Source: Astropecten irregularis (taxonomy: Eukaryota > Echinodermata > Asteroidea > Paxillosida > Astropectinidae). Taken from it: a stretch of DNA of 64,000 nucleotides. Below the pieces are notes generated by a model. It saw only the letters and a list, made by a program, of their open reading frames with translations, did no database searches and was not told where the DNA came from. A program made the position numbers and the translations under genes. Below are positions 45,671 to 57,900 of the stretch, piece by piece (the stretch's first letter is position 1; every line of letters starts with the position of its first letter). The stretch covers positions 19,124,783-19,188,782 of the forward strand of contig OZ020250.1 of NCBI GenBank assembly GCA_963971285.1, in the 5' to 3' direction.

Positions 45671-46407
45671 CGAAAGAAGATTCACCTAGCTTAGACGAAG
45701 CATGAAATAAATTGCTTGTTTCGGCACTGTTGGGTATTTTGTTTTGACTGTATAGGCCTAAACACACGAAGACTTATAATACGCGAGGATTAATTGTAGC
45801 AAGACTCGTTTTGGTCTGTGTTTCTATGATATTATTTTCACTCTGGCTTCCTCATTACCGTGCAAGAGTATAGAATTAATGAGTGGAGTTACCTTCATGT
45901 TGATGGCCGAGTGAGGCCTAATCAGTCTTCGTTATTATATCCGGCTCTTTATTCCTATTCCTATTCCAGTCGTGCACCGACAGTTAATGTAGGCCTTATT
46001 CATGGCACATCCATTTAGGTCACCTAATTCCTTGTATACCCTTCGGAAAAGATCACACCAATACTAAAAAGAAAACGGGTATCAGACTATGTTGAATCCA
46101 AGCCTCGATTTGATTGCACTGCTTCGAATGTAGGATGGATATAAAAGGCCCATTGCACACCGTGCATGATGTGACTGGACCGTGCTGTTGCCGCTTAAAA
46201 TGGGACGCTGGCAGATTGCCAACCGTGCAATGGACGCCTCTATATACCCCAACTGAAAGTGCATACAAGTCGGTTTCACTATTTAGTTGGAAAACCGACA
46301 GCAGTAATCTTGTGAGAAAAAAAAACCATATTTTTTTGCGTCCTCGAAAAAGTGAAATGTTTACAAATCTGTAAACTGAATGTTGTTCTCAACTGGTAAA
46401 CAGTCAT
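45671..46407. other. Intergenic, nothing recognised
   Basis: 46154..46236 has a weak palindrome (gcccattgcac / gtgcaatggacgc). No gene is seen. Confidence 0.4.
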
Positions 46408-46640
46408 AGGGCCTTAATACGAAACCTGGCTTGAGGCCCTAGGCTTGGGACGTATTTCGCTACCGCCATGTTTCGGCCCACAAAATGATACGAAGGGATT
46501 GGGCCACGTGACGAAGCCGAAACAAGGCTCCAGCTTCGCCATGATTGTATCTCAAGCCCTTCATTTCATTCGCACACAAAATGGCGATATAGCAAAATGA
46601 ATCCCAAGACTGGCCTCAAGACTCAGTTCGTAAAGACCAA
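46408..46640. mobile_element. GGCTTGAGGCTAGGCTTGG-TIR element, copy 2
   Basis: agggccttaatacgaaacct, ggcttgaggccctaggcttg; right actggcctcaagactcagtt then cgtaaagacc. Interior cagcttcgccatgattgt matches copy 1. Confidence 0.8.
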
Positions 46641-46768
46641 GGGACTGTTTGTTTAATGCAAATGATCAAATGTTTTAATAGGGATCCACGTCCTATGCAG
46701 GGTATGCTAAAATGAGATCCGGATCCGCAGAATCCGTGATCCTTTGCATTAAGCAAACAGGCCCCAAT
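46641..46768. repeat. GGGACTGTTTG-TIR element
   Basis: gggactgtttgtttaatgca at the left is mirrored by tttgcattaagcaaacaggc then ccc. It abuts the preceding element. Confidence 0.65.
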
Positions 46769-46877
46769 TGTGAGGGCGCCCCCATACCAACGACGTGTCA
46801 TCTTCCTCGATCAATAACATCGAGGAATGGCTAAAATATTATATTGATAAAGACACAAATGAAACATAAGGAATTCA

Positions 46878-47445
46878 ACTAATTCATGCATTCATTTCGT
46901 CCAGGTTAGATTACTGCAATAGTTTACTTGCAGGCCTACCGCAACACACAGTACAACGACTTCAGAAGGTACAGAATGCAGCTGCTCGTTAACTTACCAG
47001 GACAAAAACATCCCACCACATAACACCTGTTTTACACGACCTTCATTGGCTTCCAGTTAATTAAAGAATTCAATTAAAAAATACATCTGCTGACATTCAA
47101 AGCCCTCCATGGTCTCGCCCCACCTTACATCCGGGACATGTTGCAATACCGCAAGTTTGAGACCAGGGGCCGATTTCACTAACGCTTTGCGATCATCGTA
47201 AAGCCCAAATTCATCGCTAAACGGAAAATTGCTATGCAAAGTAACGATCGATTTTCCGTGTAGCGATGGATTTGGCCTTTACGATGATCGCAAAGCGTTA
47301 GTGAAATCGGCCCCTGGTCTGAGGTCATCGTCATCTTCTCACATTCTGTCTGTTCCCAAGACTCGTCTGGCAACATATGGCAACAGGGCTTTCTCCAGCT
47401 CCATGTGGCACCATTTGAATGCTGTTCGGATGGAATTTTAAATTG
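46878..47445 (+). mobile_element. LINE reverse-transcriptase 3' fragment (CR1/L2-like), interrupted
   Basis: Translation fragments [43 protein letters not shown] and LLTFKALHGLAPPYIRDML, then after the insertion RSSSSSHILSVPKTRLATYG and NRAFSSSMWH. These are the standard C-terminal motifs of CR1/L2/Rex-type reverse transcriptases. Stop codons and frameshifts show it is dead. A palindromic element at 47161..47319 splits it. Confidence 0.85.
47161..47319. mobile_element. Near-perfect palindromic element inside the LINE
   Basis: gaccaggggccgatttcact at the left is exactly mirrored by agtgaaatcggcccctggtc at the right. The arms pair for about 70 bp each (ctttgcgatcatcgtaaagc / ctttacgatgatcgcaaagc). 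Confidence 0.85.
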
Positions 47446-47447
47446 AG

Positions 47448-47585
47448 AGGCGATTCTTTTTATTCGCCTGACACTTGTTTACATTTGCTTGCACATGAAG
47501 TTAAATCGAATGACTATTTTGAGGTACCTTGAAGTTTCACGCGAAATGGAATGTCGCATTTGCCGAAAATGACCGGGTAAACCTA
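47448..47585. repeat. GGTTTTCCCGGTCATT-TIR family, short fragment
   Basis: aaatcgaatgactattttga, gtttcacgcgaaatggaatg and atttgccgaaaatgaccggg match the family with an internal deletion. Confidence 0.65.
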
Positions 47586-48106
47586 TATTTTGTTGGAATT
47601 ATCAAAATTATCAGCAGTCTCGATATTTTAATGATGCTGACAAGAAACCAACCTGAGTTAGAATGGTTCTAGACACAATTTATGACGTAAATTGGAGAAA
47701 ACAACACCTATGTGCAGCTCTGAATGTATTCAAGTTTCAATGCCCCGTCCAAAATGTCAAATGTTGGCCTAAGATGGTGCTTCTACATGAACAATCATAA
47801 ACAAATATATTGTGCGTAGCTTCACCTCTCAATATTCTGAGATCTAAAGTTGGCAGCATGACGTAGGCCTACTGAACTTTTTATACAAAGGAGATTAATT
47901 TAGACGTCTTCCGAATATAACATGCGATGTATGTCTTCATTATACTTGATATTTATCCACGTGCAGGTAAGTATTGTGTACAAACAGCACTGACGTCATC
48001 ATGACGTCATCGTCATACTATTCTTTAAAATGTTTGATAATGTTGATGTGTAAAAAAAAAAATATATTGTTAAATCAATACATACAATGAGGGATGCTCA
48101 ATGCTC

Positions 48107-48350
48107 ATGGTAGTTTCATACTTTGCTTTTTGCCAAAGAAATGCAGATTCATGAGCACAAATATCAAGGAAGATACAGCAACAGTCATCTGTGAAAATGT
48201 CCAGTCCCATACGATGCCCACTTTTTGAGAAAACGGTCAAACAAAACGCTTACAATATTTTCAAATCAGTTCTGATCTCCCCAAGAAGATCAAAACTGTT
48301 TTAGGTCTTTGGTTTTATACTCTTTTTTCTGGATAAATACATGTACATAT
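48107..48350 (-). mobile_element. TTAA-flanked element, subfamily A, inverted, one end lost
   Basis: tagtttcatactttgctttt, ggaagatacagcaacagtca and ttctggataaatacatg. Confidence 0.75.
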
Positions 48351-48894
48351 TGGGTTCGTAAGGACGTCGCAGATAAAACGCTTTCAGGCTTGATGTCAGA
48401 GCCTAATAATTGACCTCGGCCTCGGCCTTGGTTATCTAAAGCTTCCGCTTCAATTCTGATTAGGTTTTTTTTTTGTTAAAACGCAAATTTCATCAGTCAC
48501 TCGGTTATTTAAGCTAGCTTGCTCGCGTGTGGGCTTAAGGATTCGGAGAAAAATCTCCACGGGAAGAATTTAAAATGATTTTCATGCTTGTGTATCGAAT
48601 TTCGAAAACAAAAAGCTTTCTAAATTCAGGAATGATGGATGCTATTAAACTGCTGTTTTATTAAAAACAGACTCCATCCACTGTGGGCTATTATAGTTAT
48701 TGACGAAATACGGCTAGGATGGATTTTCATAATAGTGTTTTTTCTATGGTGCCTGCCACGGATCATTATAGGGGAAATGTACGGCTATATAAGGCCTTTC
48801 AAGATAATGAACTTTACATAATTTTCTCGCAAAAGAAGCAGTGTATTACAAAGAACAGGCATGGGAACCAGAAACCTGTGTAAATGGGCAGTCG

Positions 48895-49243
48895 TTAAAG
48901 GTAATACATCATACTTTGAGTTTTGTAAAAGAAATATCAAGGAAGATACAGTAACATGCAGTCATCTGTGAAATTTTCAGTCCCATACGTACCCACTTTT
49001 TGAGAAAACAGTTAAAAACGCCCGAGGTATTTTTAAAAACTTTTCACCGTTTTTTTTTTCTTTTAAAGATCAAAATTGTTTTATGGTCATTGGTTTTTAC
49101 TCTTTTCTGGATAAATACAGCATTTCAGGCGAAAAACCTGAACGATATGTTTATACCATTACCATCTCCATACCCTGTAAGTTAAAGGTAAATCTGTGAA
49201 GATTTCTTTTCGGTATCCTACCAAAGTATGGAAGTACCTTTAA
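48895..49243 (-). mobile_element. TTAA-flanked element, subfamily A, inverted
   Basis: TTAA at 48895..48898 and 49240..49243; ends aggtaatacatcatactttg and accaaagtatggaagtacct. Confidence 0.8.
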
Positions 49244-51333
49244 TATAACTCACTTCGGCAATTATGTATTTTCCCGCCCAGTTTCATTAAAAAAAAACAG
49301 GCGGACTGACCCAAAAAAAAAAAAAAAAATCATAAAAAGTCTACATAGATCACGAAATTCTAAATACACAATTCAAAACAGAAACAAAAATTAAATCCAA
49401 TCTTCCGAAGAAATATGATTTATCGTTTTGATGAATCTTTTTATTTTTAATACTCAAAACAATGCCACCAACATCAAAACTACAGTACTACATCACTGAC
49501 ACATTAAACAGTTAAAAATCATCATCATCATCATCAATTTTTGTTTTAGGACTACACAAAAATGGCTCCCTCTATCGAGCTCATTCATAATATCCGCGAT
49601 TTATGTTCCTCGATTTTTTTCTCAATTTTTTTTTCTCTTTTTCGTAATTTTTTTTTGTCTTTTCCAACATCAATTTCATTTACAAGACTTGGAACAAAAT
49701 TAAGGATGAAGTTGTTTAAATTGTTCCCTGATATCATTCAAACAAGTGCAATTCTTGGAAAGGCAGCGTTACATTTTTAAAAGGTGGTCCTCAATTTTTG
49801 GGGGAAAAAGAAATGGGCTTAAACAGATTATTTTGAAATTTACCAACTAAAACAACAACAGGAAAGTCAAATGTCAATATATTATTCGCAAATGATATAA
49901 TAACAGTATAGCAATGACTTACGTGTATTCGTGTTGAGGATAATAAATTTCAAGATTTGGGCGGTAAAAAGCAGACGATCTGTTCTACTATTGTTTCCCT
50001 CCTTTTTTTTCTTTAAATATTCTTCAAAAACCTCTATAATTCTTTCTTTTAAACGATCTTAAAACTCTACACCCTGTTCAACATTTTCGTTTTCTTCCTT
50101 CGTTTTTACATCTACATAAATAGGACTAAGTATTCGATTTCTTGTTGTACTTCTTATTATTTTTTTTAAAAGAGCAAAACAATTTCATTATTAAAATAAA
50201 ATGTTTGCCCGTTTCGCACAAAAGTAGTTCTAGCACACAATTTTTTTTTGTTAATGTTTTGTCTTTCATGTAAAATAACTTTATACAAATGCAGTGAATT
50301 TTTCTTCTTTTCATTTTAAATGACAGCTTTATAATAGCCTTGTCGCACTTAAATCCCACACAGTATTAATAAATATCTTTGATAATGAGTTTAATAAATA
50401 GTTTGACAGGCAAGATATTATAAACATTGCGCGGGAATTTAAAGACTGGAGACAGAAAACTGAAGCAAACCTGTAAATAATAATGCTGGACCAACAAATA
50501 CTGCCAATAAAAAAAACTAATGGTTCATCCGCCATGTTTGATCTATACAAAAAAACATGTCATTATTTTCATCTAGTCGATCATTATTACCAATAGCAAT
50601 CGAATTAACACAATATGATTTGATTTGATTTCATTCAGATACAAATTAATTGATCATAGTTTGTGATTTATTAATCGATTTTGCTTCAAGCGAGTTTATT
50701 ATTAGCATTTCATCAATAATCAATTTGTCGACCCAATGCTCATGTGTGGAAAGAATCTACACATTCCGCGCATTGTGATTGGCCAGCGCGTTGCAAACTC
50801 TTGGTGGCGAAGTATTAAGAATCGCCTGTCAATTGGACAATCAGTACAGGTATATTAATTGTTTTACCAGCAATTTGTCAGATTTAAACAGCTTAGGCCC
50901 AACTACAGATTTCTTTTCTGCTAAGCAAAATTATCGCAATCCTTCAGCAAAGCTGTGTTGGGGAACAAAAAGAAGAAATTTTGTTCAAGAATTGAAGGTT
51001 GGTCAAAGTTGATCCAAGACGCAGCTGAACAGTAACAATCACTTCGTTCTTTTGGACTACATTTTTGGTTTTTCGTTGAATACTCCTTAATCATTTTTTA
51101 CAACGTTTTCGTTTTTGGTACTCAAAAGCGAAAAAAAATTCTAGCCAAGAAATAAAAATAAATAAATAACAAGACAACTGCAAAATAATCTCATCATCTA
51201 GAAAATGAAGGTATCTTTACAAATAAAAGACTAGAAAAAAAGAATTATTAAAAAAAAAACTGCATGAGACAGGCCTATAAAATGTACTAAATCTATATCT
51301 AATGTTTGGCCGTGACTAATTCATTATAACCTA
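49244..51333. other. AT-rich flank 3' of BAZ2, no gene seen
   Basis: Long runs of T and A and scattered open frames without domains. 50728..50829 is a half copy of the GATTCCAAAATAGTGCGCC family (gattggccagcgcgttgcaa). Whether any of this is BAZ2 3' UTR cannot be told from sequence. Confidence 0.4.
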
Positions 51334-51473
51334 GGGTCGATTTCACGATGCCTTACGATCGATCGTAACTTGGGTTACGAAGGATAACCCGTCGTATCCT
51401 ACGTACGGCTGCAATGCATCATAAGTCCTACGATTGATAGTAAGTTACGATGAGTTTGGTTAAATCGACCCCT
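51334..51473. repeat. TCGATTTCACG palindrome family
   Basis: gggtcgatttcacgatgcct, gatcgatcgtaacttgggtt mirrored by gatagtaagttacgatgagt and taaatcgacccc. Joined directly to the next element. Confidence 0.8.
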
Positions 51474-51720
51474 GGGGCCAACTTCATAGAGCTGCTTAGC
51501 ACAAAAAAATGCTCAGCACAAAAATGGCTTGTCCAATAAAACAAACCACAATTGAACATTCGATTCGAAAGTCGCACGCGTGGTCAGCGAACAACAGCCA
51601 AAGAACAATTGCAAGTGATACACAACACATGGAAATTTGGTTGTTAATCCTATTTTTATTAAGACAGAAATGTCATGCTTAGCAAATGTTTGTGCTAAGC
51701 AGCTCTTTGAAATCGACCCC
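51474..51720. repeat. GGCCAATTTCA-TIR element, full copy
   Basis: ggggccaacttcatagagct at the left; right ctaagcagctctttgaaatc then gacccc, an end closer to the palindrome family. Interior inverted relative to 11900. Confidence 0.75.
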
Positions 51721-52574
51721 AGATTTTATAATACTTATAAGAGCATCAACATGTTTCTCTTTTGGGGGGCATGTTACTACATACTACACAAAGATAGCAT
51801 GTCGTATTCTGCTATGTATGTACACAAGAAGACATGAAAAATGAGGATTTCGCATATCTGCGCCGTTTCGCTATATCTACAACAGGTTTTTGTTCTTTTT
51901 TCACCGTCTGGGCCTGACTAAGAAGTCAAGACATCAAGACTGCAATCCAAAACCCCTTCATTATTACTCCTCCACACAATTTCCTTCCGTTTCCATTCTG
52001 ATTTTAAAAGCAATTTGACGAGCAGTTTTTTAAAATTTGCCGAGCATGATCAAATCAATCTACAATTTTTCTTTAATCATTTTTTTCTTTCTTTTTTGTC
52101 TTGTTTTAGCATGAACGTTTAAAAGTATCATTAAAATCTCTCAGTAACAAAAAGAATTATGCTTGCTAATTTATTTTCTTTTTTATTACAAAATAGACAT
52201 TCATAGTCAGAGAACAAAGACAACAAAGGAATTTGAGAAGATGTTAGAAGCGCCATTTTGGTTCGGCAGAAAAAAATATATATAGACAGGAAGAAGTAGG
52301 ATTTTGTTTGTCTGCTTATTTGTTTGTTTGTTTGTTTATTCTGTAAAGATTCTATAATTATGTGGCATGATATGGGCTGCAAATGCCCCACACCCAAAAG
52401 GACATTATATTTCCACAATTCAAAGTTTTCAAACAGTACACTTTGCTCACTAAGGCGCCTGGCCCCTGTTTAAGCTTGTTGCATTTGGGGGAATATTTCT
52501 TTTTTGGCGGGAAAATTAAGTAGGCACAATGTTGCTTTTTTTTAAATAAGACTTATGCTGGCTTATGAGACTTT

Positions 52575-52719
52575 GGGTCGATTTCACAAAGCCCTATGAT
52601 CGATCGTAACTCGAGTTACGATTAAAGGATAACCCATTGTATATACGTAGGGCTGAAATGCATCATAACTCCTACGATTGATAGTATTTAAGTTACGATG
52701 AGTTTGGTGAAATCGACCC
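52575..52719. repeat. TCGATTTCACG palindrome family
   Basis: gggtcgatttcacaaagccc, cgatcgatcgtaactcgagt; right atttaagttacgatgagttt, ggtgaaatcgaccc. Confidence 0.8.
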
Positions 52720-53764
52720 GGCAACTTTCTCTACTCATTTTGCGTTCTGCTTACAATTATTGATATTTTCTTGTTTGTAGTTAAATCTTTTGAACAATGG
52801 GAACAAAAATAAGACAAATTATTGTCCACATACTGTACAAAGCGAGGGGTGCTTGGATGCTGGAATCGTGAAAACAAAATGATTCATTTTCATATTAAGT
52901 ACAGAACAGCACCCCAAAATATCTTCAAAACCTCTGAAAAGCGGCACAGAATCCAAATCTCTTATTAAGTCTCTTAACGTGTTGTGTTCTCAAATTTTGG
53001 AGCGGGACTCCAAAATTTCCTTCGATGAGCAATTTACCACTTTTCGTCAAGTTTGTTTTTAGATGAAATTTACCAGTTAGACAATTTCATCTAAATTCAC
53101 TGATGCATAAAATAGAAGAGAAGAATTTTTTTTACACATGAGGAAAAAAGAAAAAGCAATTTTTTTTTCTGCAATGATTTTTTTGTTTTTTGATTTTTTG
53201 GTTTTTGAATACTGATTTCCTACACACACTTAGGCAGATACGCAGCACACACACAAACACACATACGACAAACTGACACTACTTATTTGAGTCTTCAGAG
53301 CCCTGGAAAAAATCTCTTCTACACAATGCAGCACTAAACTTGGCACCATCGTATGATCATGGATTTTTTTTTTAGATATGTTACAAGAAAAAAAAAAATC
53401 AAAATTCACTTTTGTTGTCTTTTTTATTGCTTTTCAAAACATTTCCTCTCTAAATCTACCGTCCGGAAACCTTCGTTTTCCACTCATTCTTTTGAAGATT
53501 TCTCATTCTGTTTTTTCATTCGTTAGTCATTCATCTACAATCCTTTCATTGATTTTTTTTTCACAAAAAACAAAAATAAATAAATAAATAAACGATCAAT
53601 CATTTTTTTTACTAGGAAAAATATCACAGACATCTATTTCATTTCAAATTCAAGTTCATTTCTCTTCAAATCATTCGAAGTATAATAAGGATTCAATTAA
53701 ATTTGTTTAAAAAATTATTTTTTGTGGGGGAGTTTTTCATGAATTTTTACATCCGGGATGTGTC

Positions 53765-53975
53765 ACACTTGTACATTCGATTTGACGCTCATGTGGCGCA
53801 ATGTGACATCATGTGACGCATGTGTGACATCGTGTGACGCATGTATGATGCCATGTGACAGACATGTGAACATCCGGGTTGTGTCACGCTTGTCCATCCC
53901 ATTTGACGCTCATGTAATGCATGTGTGACATCATGTGACAGGCATGTGACTATTAAATTCCCACGCTCATGAACA
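53765..53975. repeat. CATGTGACATCATGTGACG minisatellite
   Basis: Degenerate 9-19 bp units (catgtgacat, catgtgacgcatgtgtgaca, cgctcatgt). A longer unit, tgtcacacttgtacattcga and tgtcacgcttgtccatccca, occurs twice. Confidence 0.75.
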
Positions 53976-54495
53976 TCAGGGCCATGCAATTTTACTAAAC
54001 TATTTCATGTTTTTGGTTGTTCGACCAGTCATTGTTTTTACACCCACAGAGCGAGGCCCTGGTTTTTGTGTCACCTGTTCTGGACCAATTTCTTTCCAGT
54101 GTGTGAAGCCACACGGCTCAACTTCGGTTATCAAGGTGAGTTAAAATTCCGCAAAACCCTTCTTCCCAAGTACTTCAGAAAAAGAGATGAATACAAGATT
54201 TTTGTTTTTTTCTCTCTCAATTCGTACTTGAGTTTCTTTGATCATATCAGCGGCTCAGATGCCCAATCTGAAATAAACACAGTCTTTTAGTATTTCTCAA
54301 CCGACCTTTTTTCAATGACGGAATCCCGACGCTGAAATACAATTTCTCTTTAAAAAAAACACAAACAAGATGAATCAATTCGCTTTGTACAAAAACCTTT
54401 CGGTACTAGTCAACATAACACAAACATGGACACTGACTTTTAATCGCCTCGTCCTACAATGTAAACGGAGGAGTGGGACAAGGTCTTAGACGTTC

Positions 54496-54535
54496 GACAG
54501 TAGAGGGCGCTACATACTGAACAGCGCCCTCTGTC
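54496..54535. promoter_or_regulatory. Inverted pair of CTCF-core-like motifs
   Basis: gacagtagagggcgct and, 9 bp on, acagcgccctctgtc. Both match the AGRGGGCGC core of the CTCF consensus, one in each direction, about 300 bp 3' of BAZ2. Motif match only. Confidence 0.3.
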
Positions 54536-54826
54536 AATGTTTCAGTCTGTCGAATAAGCAAGCAATGCGTCCTTGTTCCGAGACACTTTGGCCTGCGACG
54601 TTTGGAGGTCAAAGTTCGTTTGATGGATTCTCATCTTTTCTCTTCACTCATTAAAGGTCTACGATCGCTGCTGGCCAACTAGGTTTACATCTAAGTCACT
54701 CCAATATGGAGTTGTTTAATTACATGGCCGAGAATTCAAAGCTCTCCTCCGCAATCCATCCAGTTTGACCCCCTGACCTCCCCTGCCCCCGACACCCTAC
54801 ACAAGACACACACACACCCCCGTGGG

Positions 54827-54986
54827 CTACGTGGAGTGCTCCTGGAGAAGCCCCGCCCACCTGGTCTCGAAGAACGCCCTCATGTCGTGCCCCGCCCGGC
54901 CCACATCCGAGTCGTCCTCGTTGAACGTCTCGCAGTTGTCAAAGACGACGCGGATGTCCGCTGCAAACTCATCTCGCTGGTGGTAG
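54827..54986 (-). CDS. BAZ2: BAZ2 last exon: bromodomain second half
   Basis: 160 nt, acceptor cttaaacAG/CTACCA to TAG at 54827..54829. Encodes DEFAADIRVVFDNCETFNED and GRAGHDMRAFFETRWAGLL, with the ligand-binding Asn in FNEDD. Confidence 0.95.
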
Positions 54987-57900
54987 CTGTTTAAGACCAA
55001 AAAAAGAGGGTACCATTTTACAATCTGCATTCCAGGTAGTAAGGAGGCTCTCCCTTCATACCCCATCGGATGCCATTTTTGGAGGATGGTTTGGATTTGG
55101 TGAACCTGACGACTTTTAGGGGTTGACTTTTCAAGTTGGACTGGATTATCCTTAAGCTGTTTCAGCCATCTCATGTGCCATGTCTCATCGGAACTTTCAA
55201 GATTAGAACTCATAATTAGGTGGACTGCGTGACCCTACAGGGGAAACATCTGACAAGCAACACTTACTGTCCAGCATGGAGCCTGGCCCTGATGGTGCTG
55301 AAGTCCATGGGTTTCTTGATGATCTTGCGGTAGGTGGGGAACTGTTTGGTGTTGACCGGTACCAGGAACGGCCAGGAATTCTCCTCTTTCTCCAGATCGG
55401 CCATTATCAGTCTAAAAGGTGGACGAAAAAGAAAAGAACTCCCAAGTCAGAATTGATGATATAAACAAGAATGGCCTTTAACGAGTGCTAAAAACTCAAT
55501 TGCCAGGGGACATATCTTTCTTAATAGTATTAAAAGGTGTCAAAAATGGCCTTTAACGAGTGCCAAAAACTCACTTGCCAGGGGACATCCCTTTCTTAAT
55601 AGTATTCAAAGGTGTCAAAAATGGCCTTCAACGAGTGCCAAAAACTCACTTGCCAGGGGACATCTCTTTCTTAATAGTATTAAAAGGTGTCAAAAATGGC
55701 CTTTAACGAGTGCCAAAAACTCACTTGCCAGGGGACATCTCTTTCTTAATAGTATTCAAAGGCGTCAAAAATGGCCTTCAACGAGTGGCAAAAACTCACT
55801 TGCAAGGGGCCATCTCTTTCTTCTTGGCCGCCTTCTCCTCTTTCTGGGCCTCCTTATCCACGGACACAGCAGGACTGGCCGGCGTGTCGGCCGGCGTGCT
55901 GCGGCCCGAGTGATGCCCTGAGTGGTGGCCCTTCTCCTTCTTGTCCTTGCTCTTCCGCTTGTGGTTGCGACTCTTGGAGGCCTTGCGCTTGACCTTCTGG
56001 CAGGGGGGACAGAACCACTTGCCCCGGGGAAATCTGGTTTTAATACAGTAAAACATAAAAATCATTTCTCAAAGAAAAATCAGGAAGTACTCCTGCAGGG
56101 AAATTTCCACAAAAGATAAGATTTGTGTGTAAACACCATGTGATTGGAGCATGTGGGGTTCGGAGAAGAACCCAAGGTTGGATAATAACTCAACATTCCG
56201 AACAGTGTGTCCTCTGTCCTCAGGAAAAGAGACTTCTACTCAGGTAGAAGCCCAATCGCAGGAAAATTTCAGATGAACAAATTTCATCCAGCGAATTCTA
56301 AAGTTCAAATGAGTATTTGGGATTACAGCAAAATGCACATCCAGTCTCTGATCATTGACTACAAGTACATAGATTTTAACCATGCGCTTAAATTATTTCC
56401 TTTCTGAAGCTACAAATCGATTTATAGAAGCAGACATAAAGCAAAATAATACTTATTTTGTCTGAATAATCAAAGGTTGAAGGGGAAAAAAACATTGCTG
56501 CATCACTTCTTGAACTTTGGTCTGAGCAGAAACCAAGATTTTGTGGGTTTATGGAGGCATATCGCCCAGATTTCAGGCAACTTTTATAAACCACCAATGG
56601 ATAAAGCATAAAATATGGTAGGTTTGCGGTGACACCGTGTAATCTCTTCTGTGAGAGTGTGTGGCTCTGAGAAGAACCAATGGCTAAGATATAGCAATAA
56701 GGAGTCTCAATTTGGACGACCGGCTCATGATTCCAGGAACGGGACGCCTTTAACAAAAGAGAAGCTCCCTGGAGCTTCATCTGGTGGTTGACTTACTTGC
56801 TTAGCGTTGGTTCAAGGCAGTTGAGGTGGTAGGCTCGAGGACACTGCTCGCACTTGAGGAGTTTGCCGGTCTTCTGGCATTCTGTGCACGTACCCGGCTG
56901 ACCAGTAGCCTGTCCAAAGGCGAAGAGACAAACAGAACCAATTGAGTGACCGCCTTCTCAAACTTGCTCCAAGATATAATTGTCAAATAGAAAATCGTTT
57001 CTGGTGTCCATCTTATCTGAGTTGACGCTAGTCCTACAATTCTTAATGTCTGGCCTTTCCCCACGCTTCTTCTAGAATACACCTCTTAACCCTAACCCTC
57101 CACCATACCACAGTTTACCATACATGCATTGGCGTGACTAGAGGGGGCAAGAGGGGCACATGCCCCAGGCACCACTTTTTAGGGGGTGCAACAAAATGCA
57201 AAGCCAAACAAACAAACAAACAAAAAACCCAAAACAAACAAAAATGTCTGTACTGTTGAAATTATTGGAAAATTAATCCAATGAACAAAGTAACAAAAAA
57301 AGATTCCAATTTCAAATCGTTTGATTTTTTTTTTTCATTGGCAACAGAAGTTGGAATTTAGGGGCGCAATGTTAGCGCTGGCCCCAGGCGCTGTTTTCCC
57401 TAGAAACGCCGCAAGGCTGCATACATGGTTTGTCCTGTGGTCAAGTGTGGTATCCTGCATAATAAAATATACCACAGTGTAGTTTTCGTGGTAATGCATG
57501 GTTTATGATCCAGTCAATCCCATGTGGAGACTGTGGTATAACAAAGCAGCTCTTTGTGATAGGGTGCAGAGGGTTAGGGTTAAATCAACAGAAACAATTA
57601 ATAAAATATGTGATTATTAGGATATGCCTCCAATCGTGGACCCCTATTGTTCCTCTATTGGTTTGGACTTAAACTTTTTAGCAGCAGCTCCATTGGTTTT
57701 GTACATGCTTTCAAATCATGGACCCTATTACCAGTATCCCTTTTGAAGGTCTGTGATTGTACTTGCACAAAACACAAACAACCTGAAAACTTAGCCAAAA
57801 ATCCTAAAAAATCTCACATTTGCTACAATTTTCTATGGGTAAATTGAGGACAAAATACCTGAAATCAGAATTTCACCTTAAAAAAACAATCACATCCCTG

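Larger units (their letters stand above)
51721..54826. other. AT-rich flank 3' of BAZ2, no gene seen
   Basis: 52313..52340 is a tttg microsatellite, 52575..52719 a palindromic element and 53765..53975 a minisatellite. 54496..54535 holds a pair of inverted CTCF-like motifs. The lower-complexity T/A-rich tracts carry no coding signal. The part nearest 54826 should be BAZ2 3' UTR. Confidence 0.4.

Noticed and set aside
49562..49780. 72-codon Phe/Ser-rich frame starting MAPSIELIHN
   Set aside because: Driven by T-rich tracts in an AT-rich flank; no domain or splice support.
57086..57583. Interstitial telomere sequence
   Set aside because: Fewer than two hexamers on each side, inverted and bounded by TTAA, so transposon ends explain it better.
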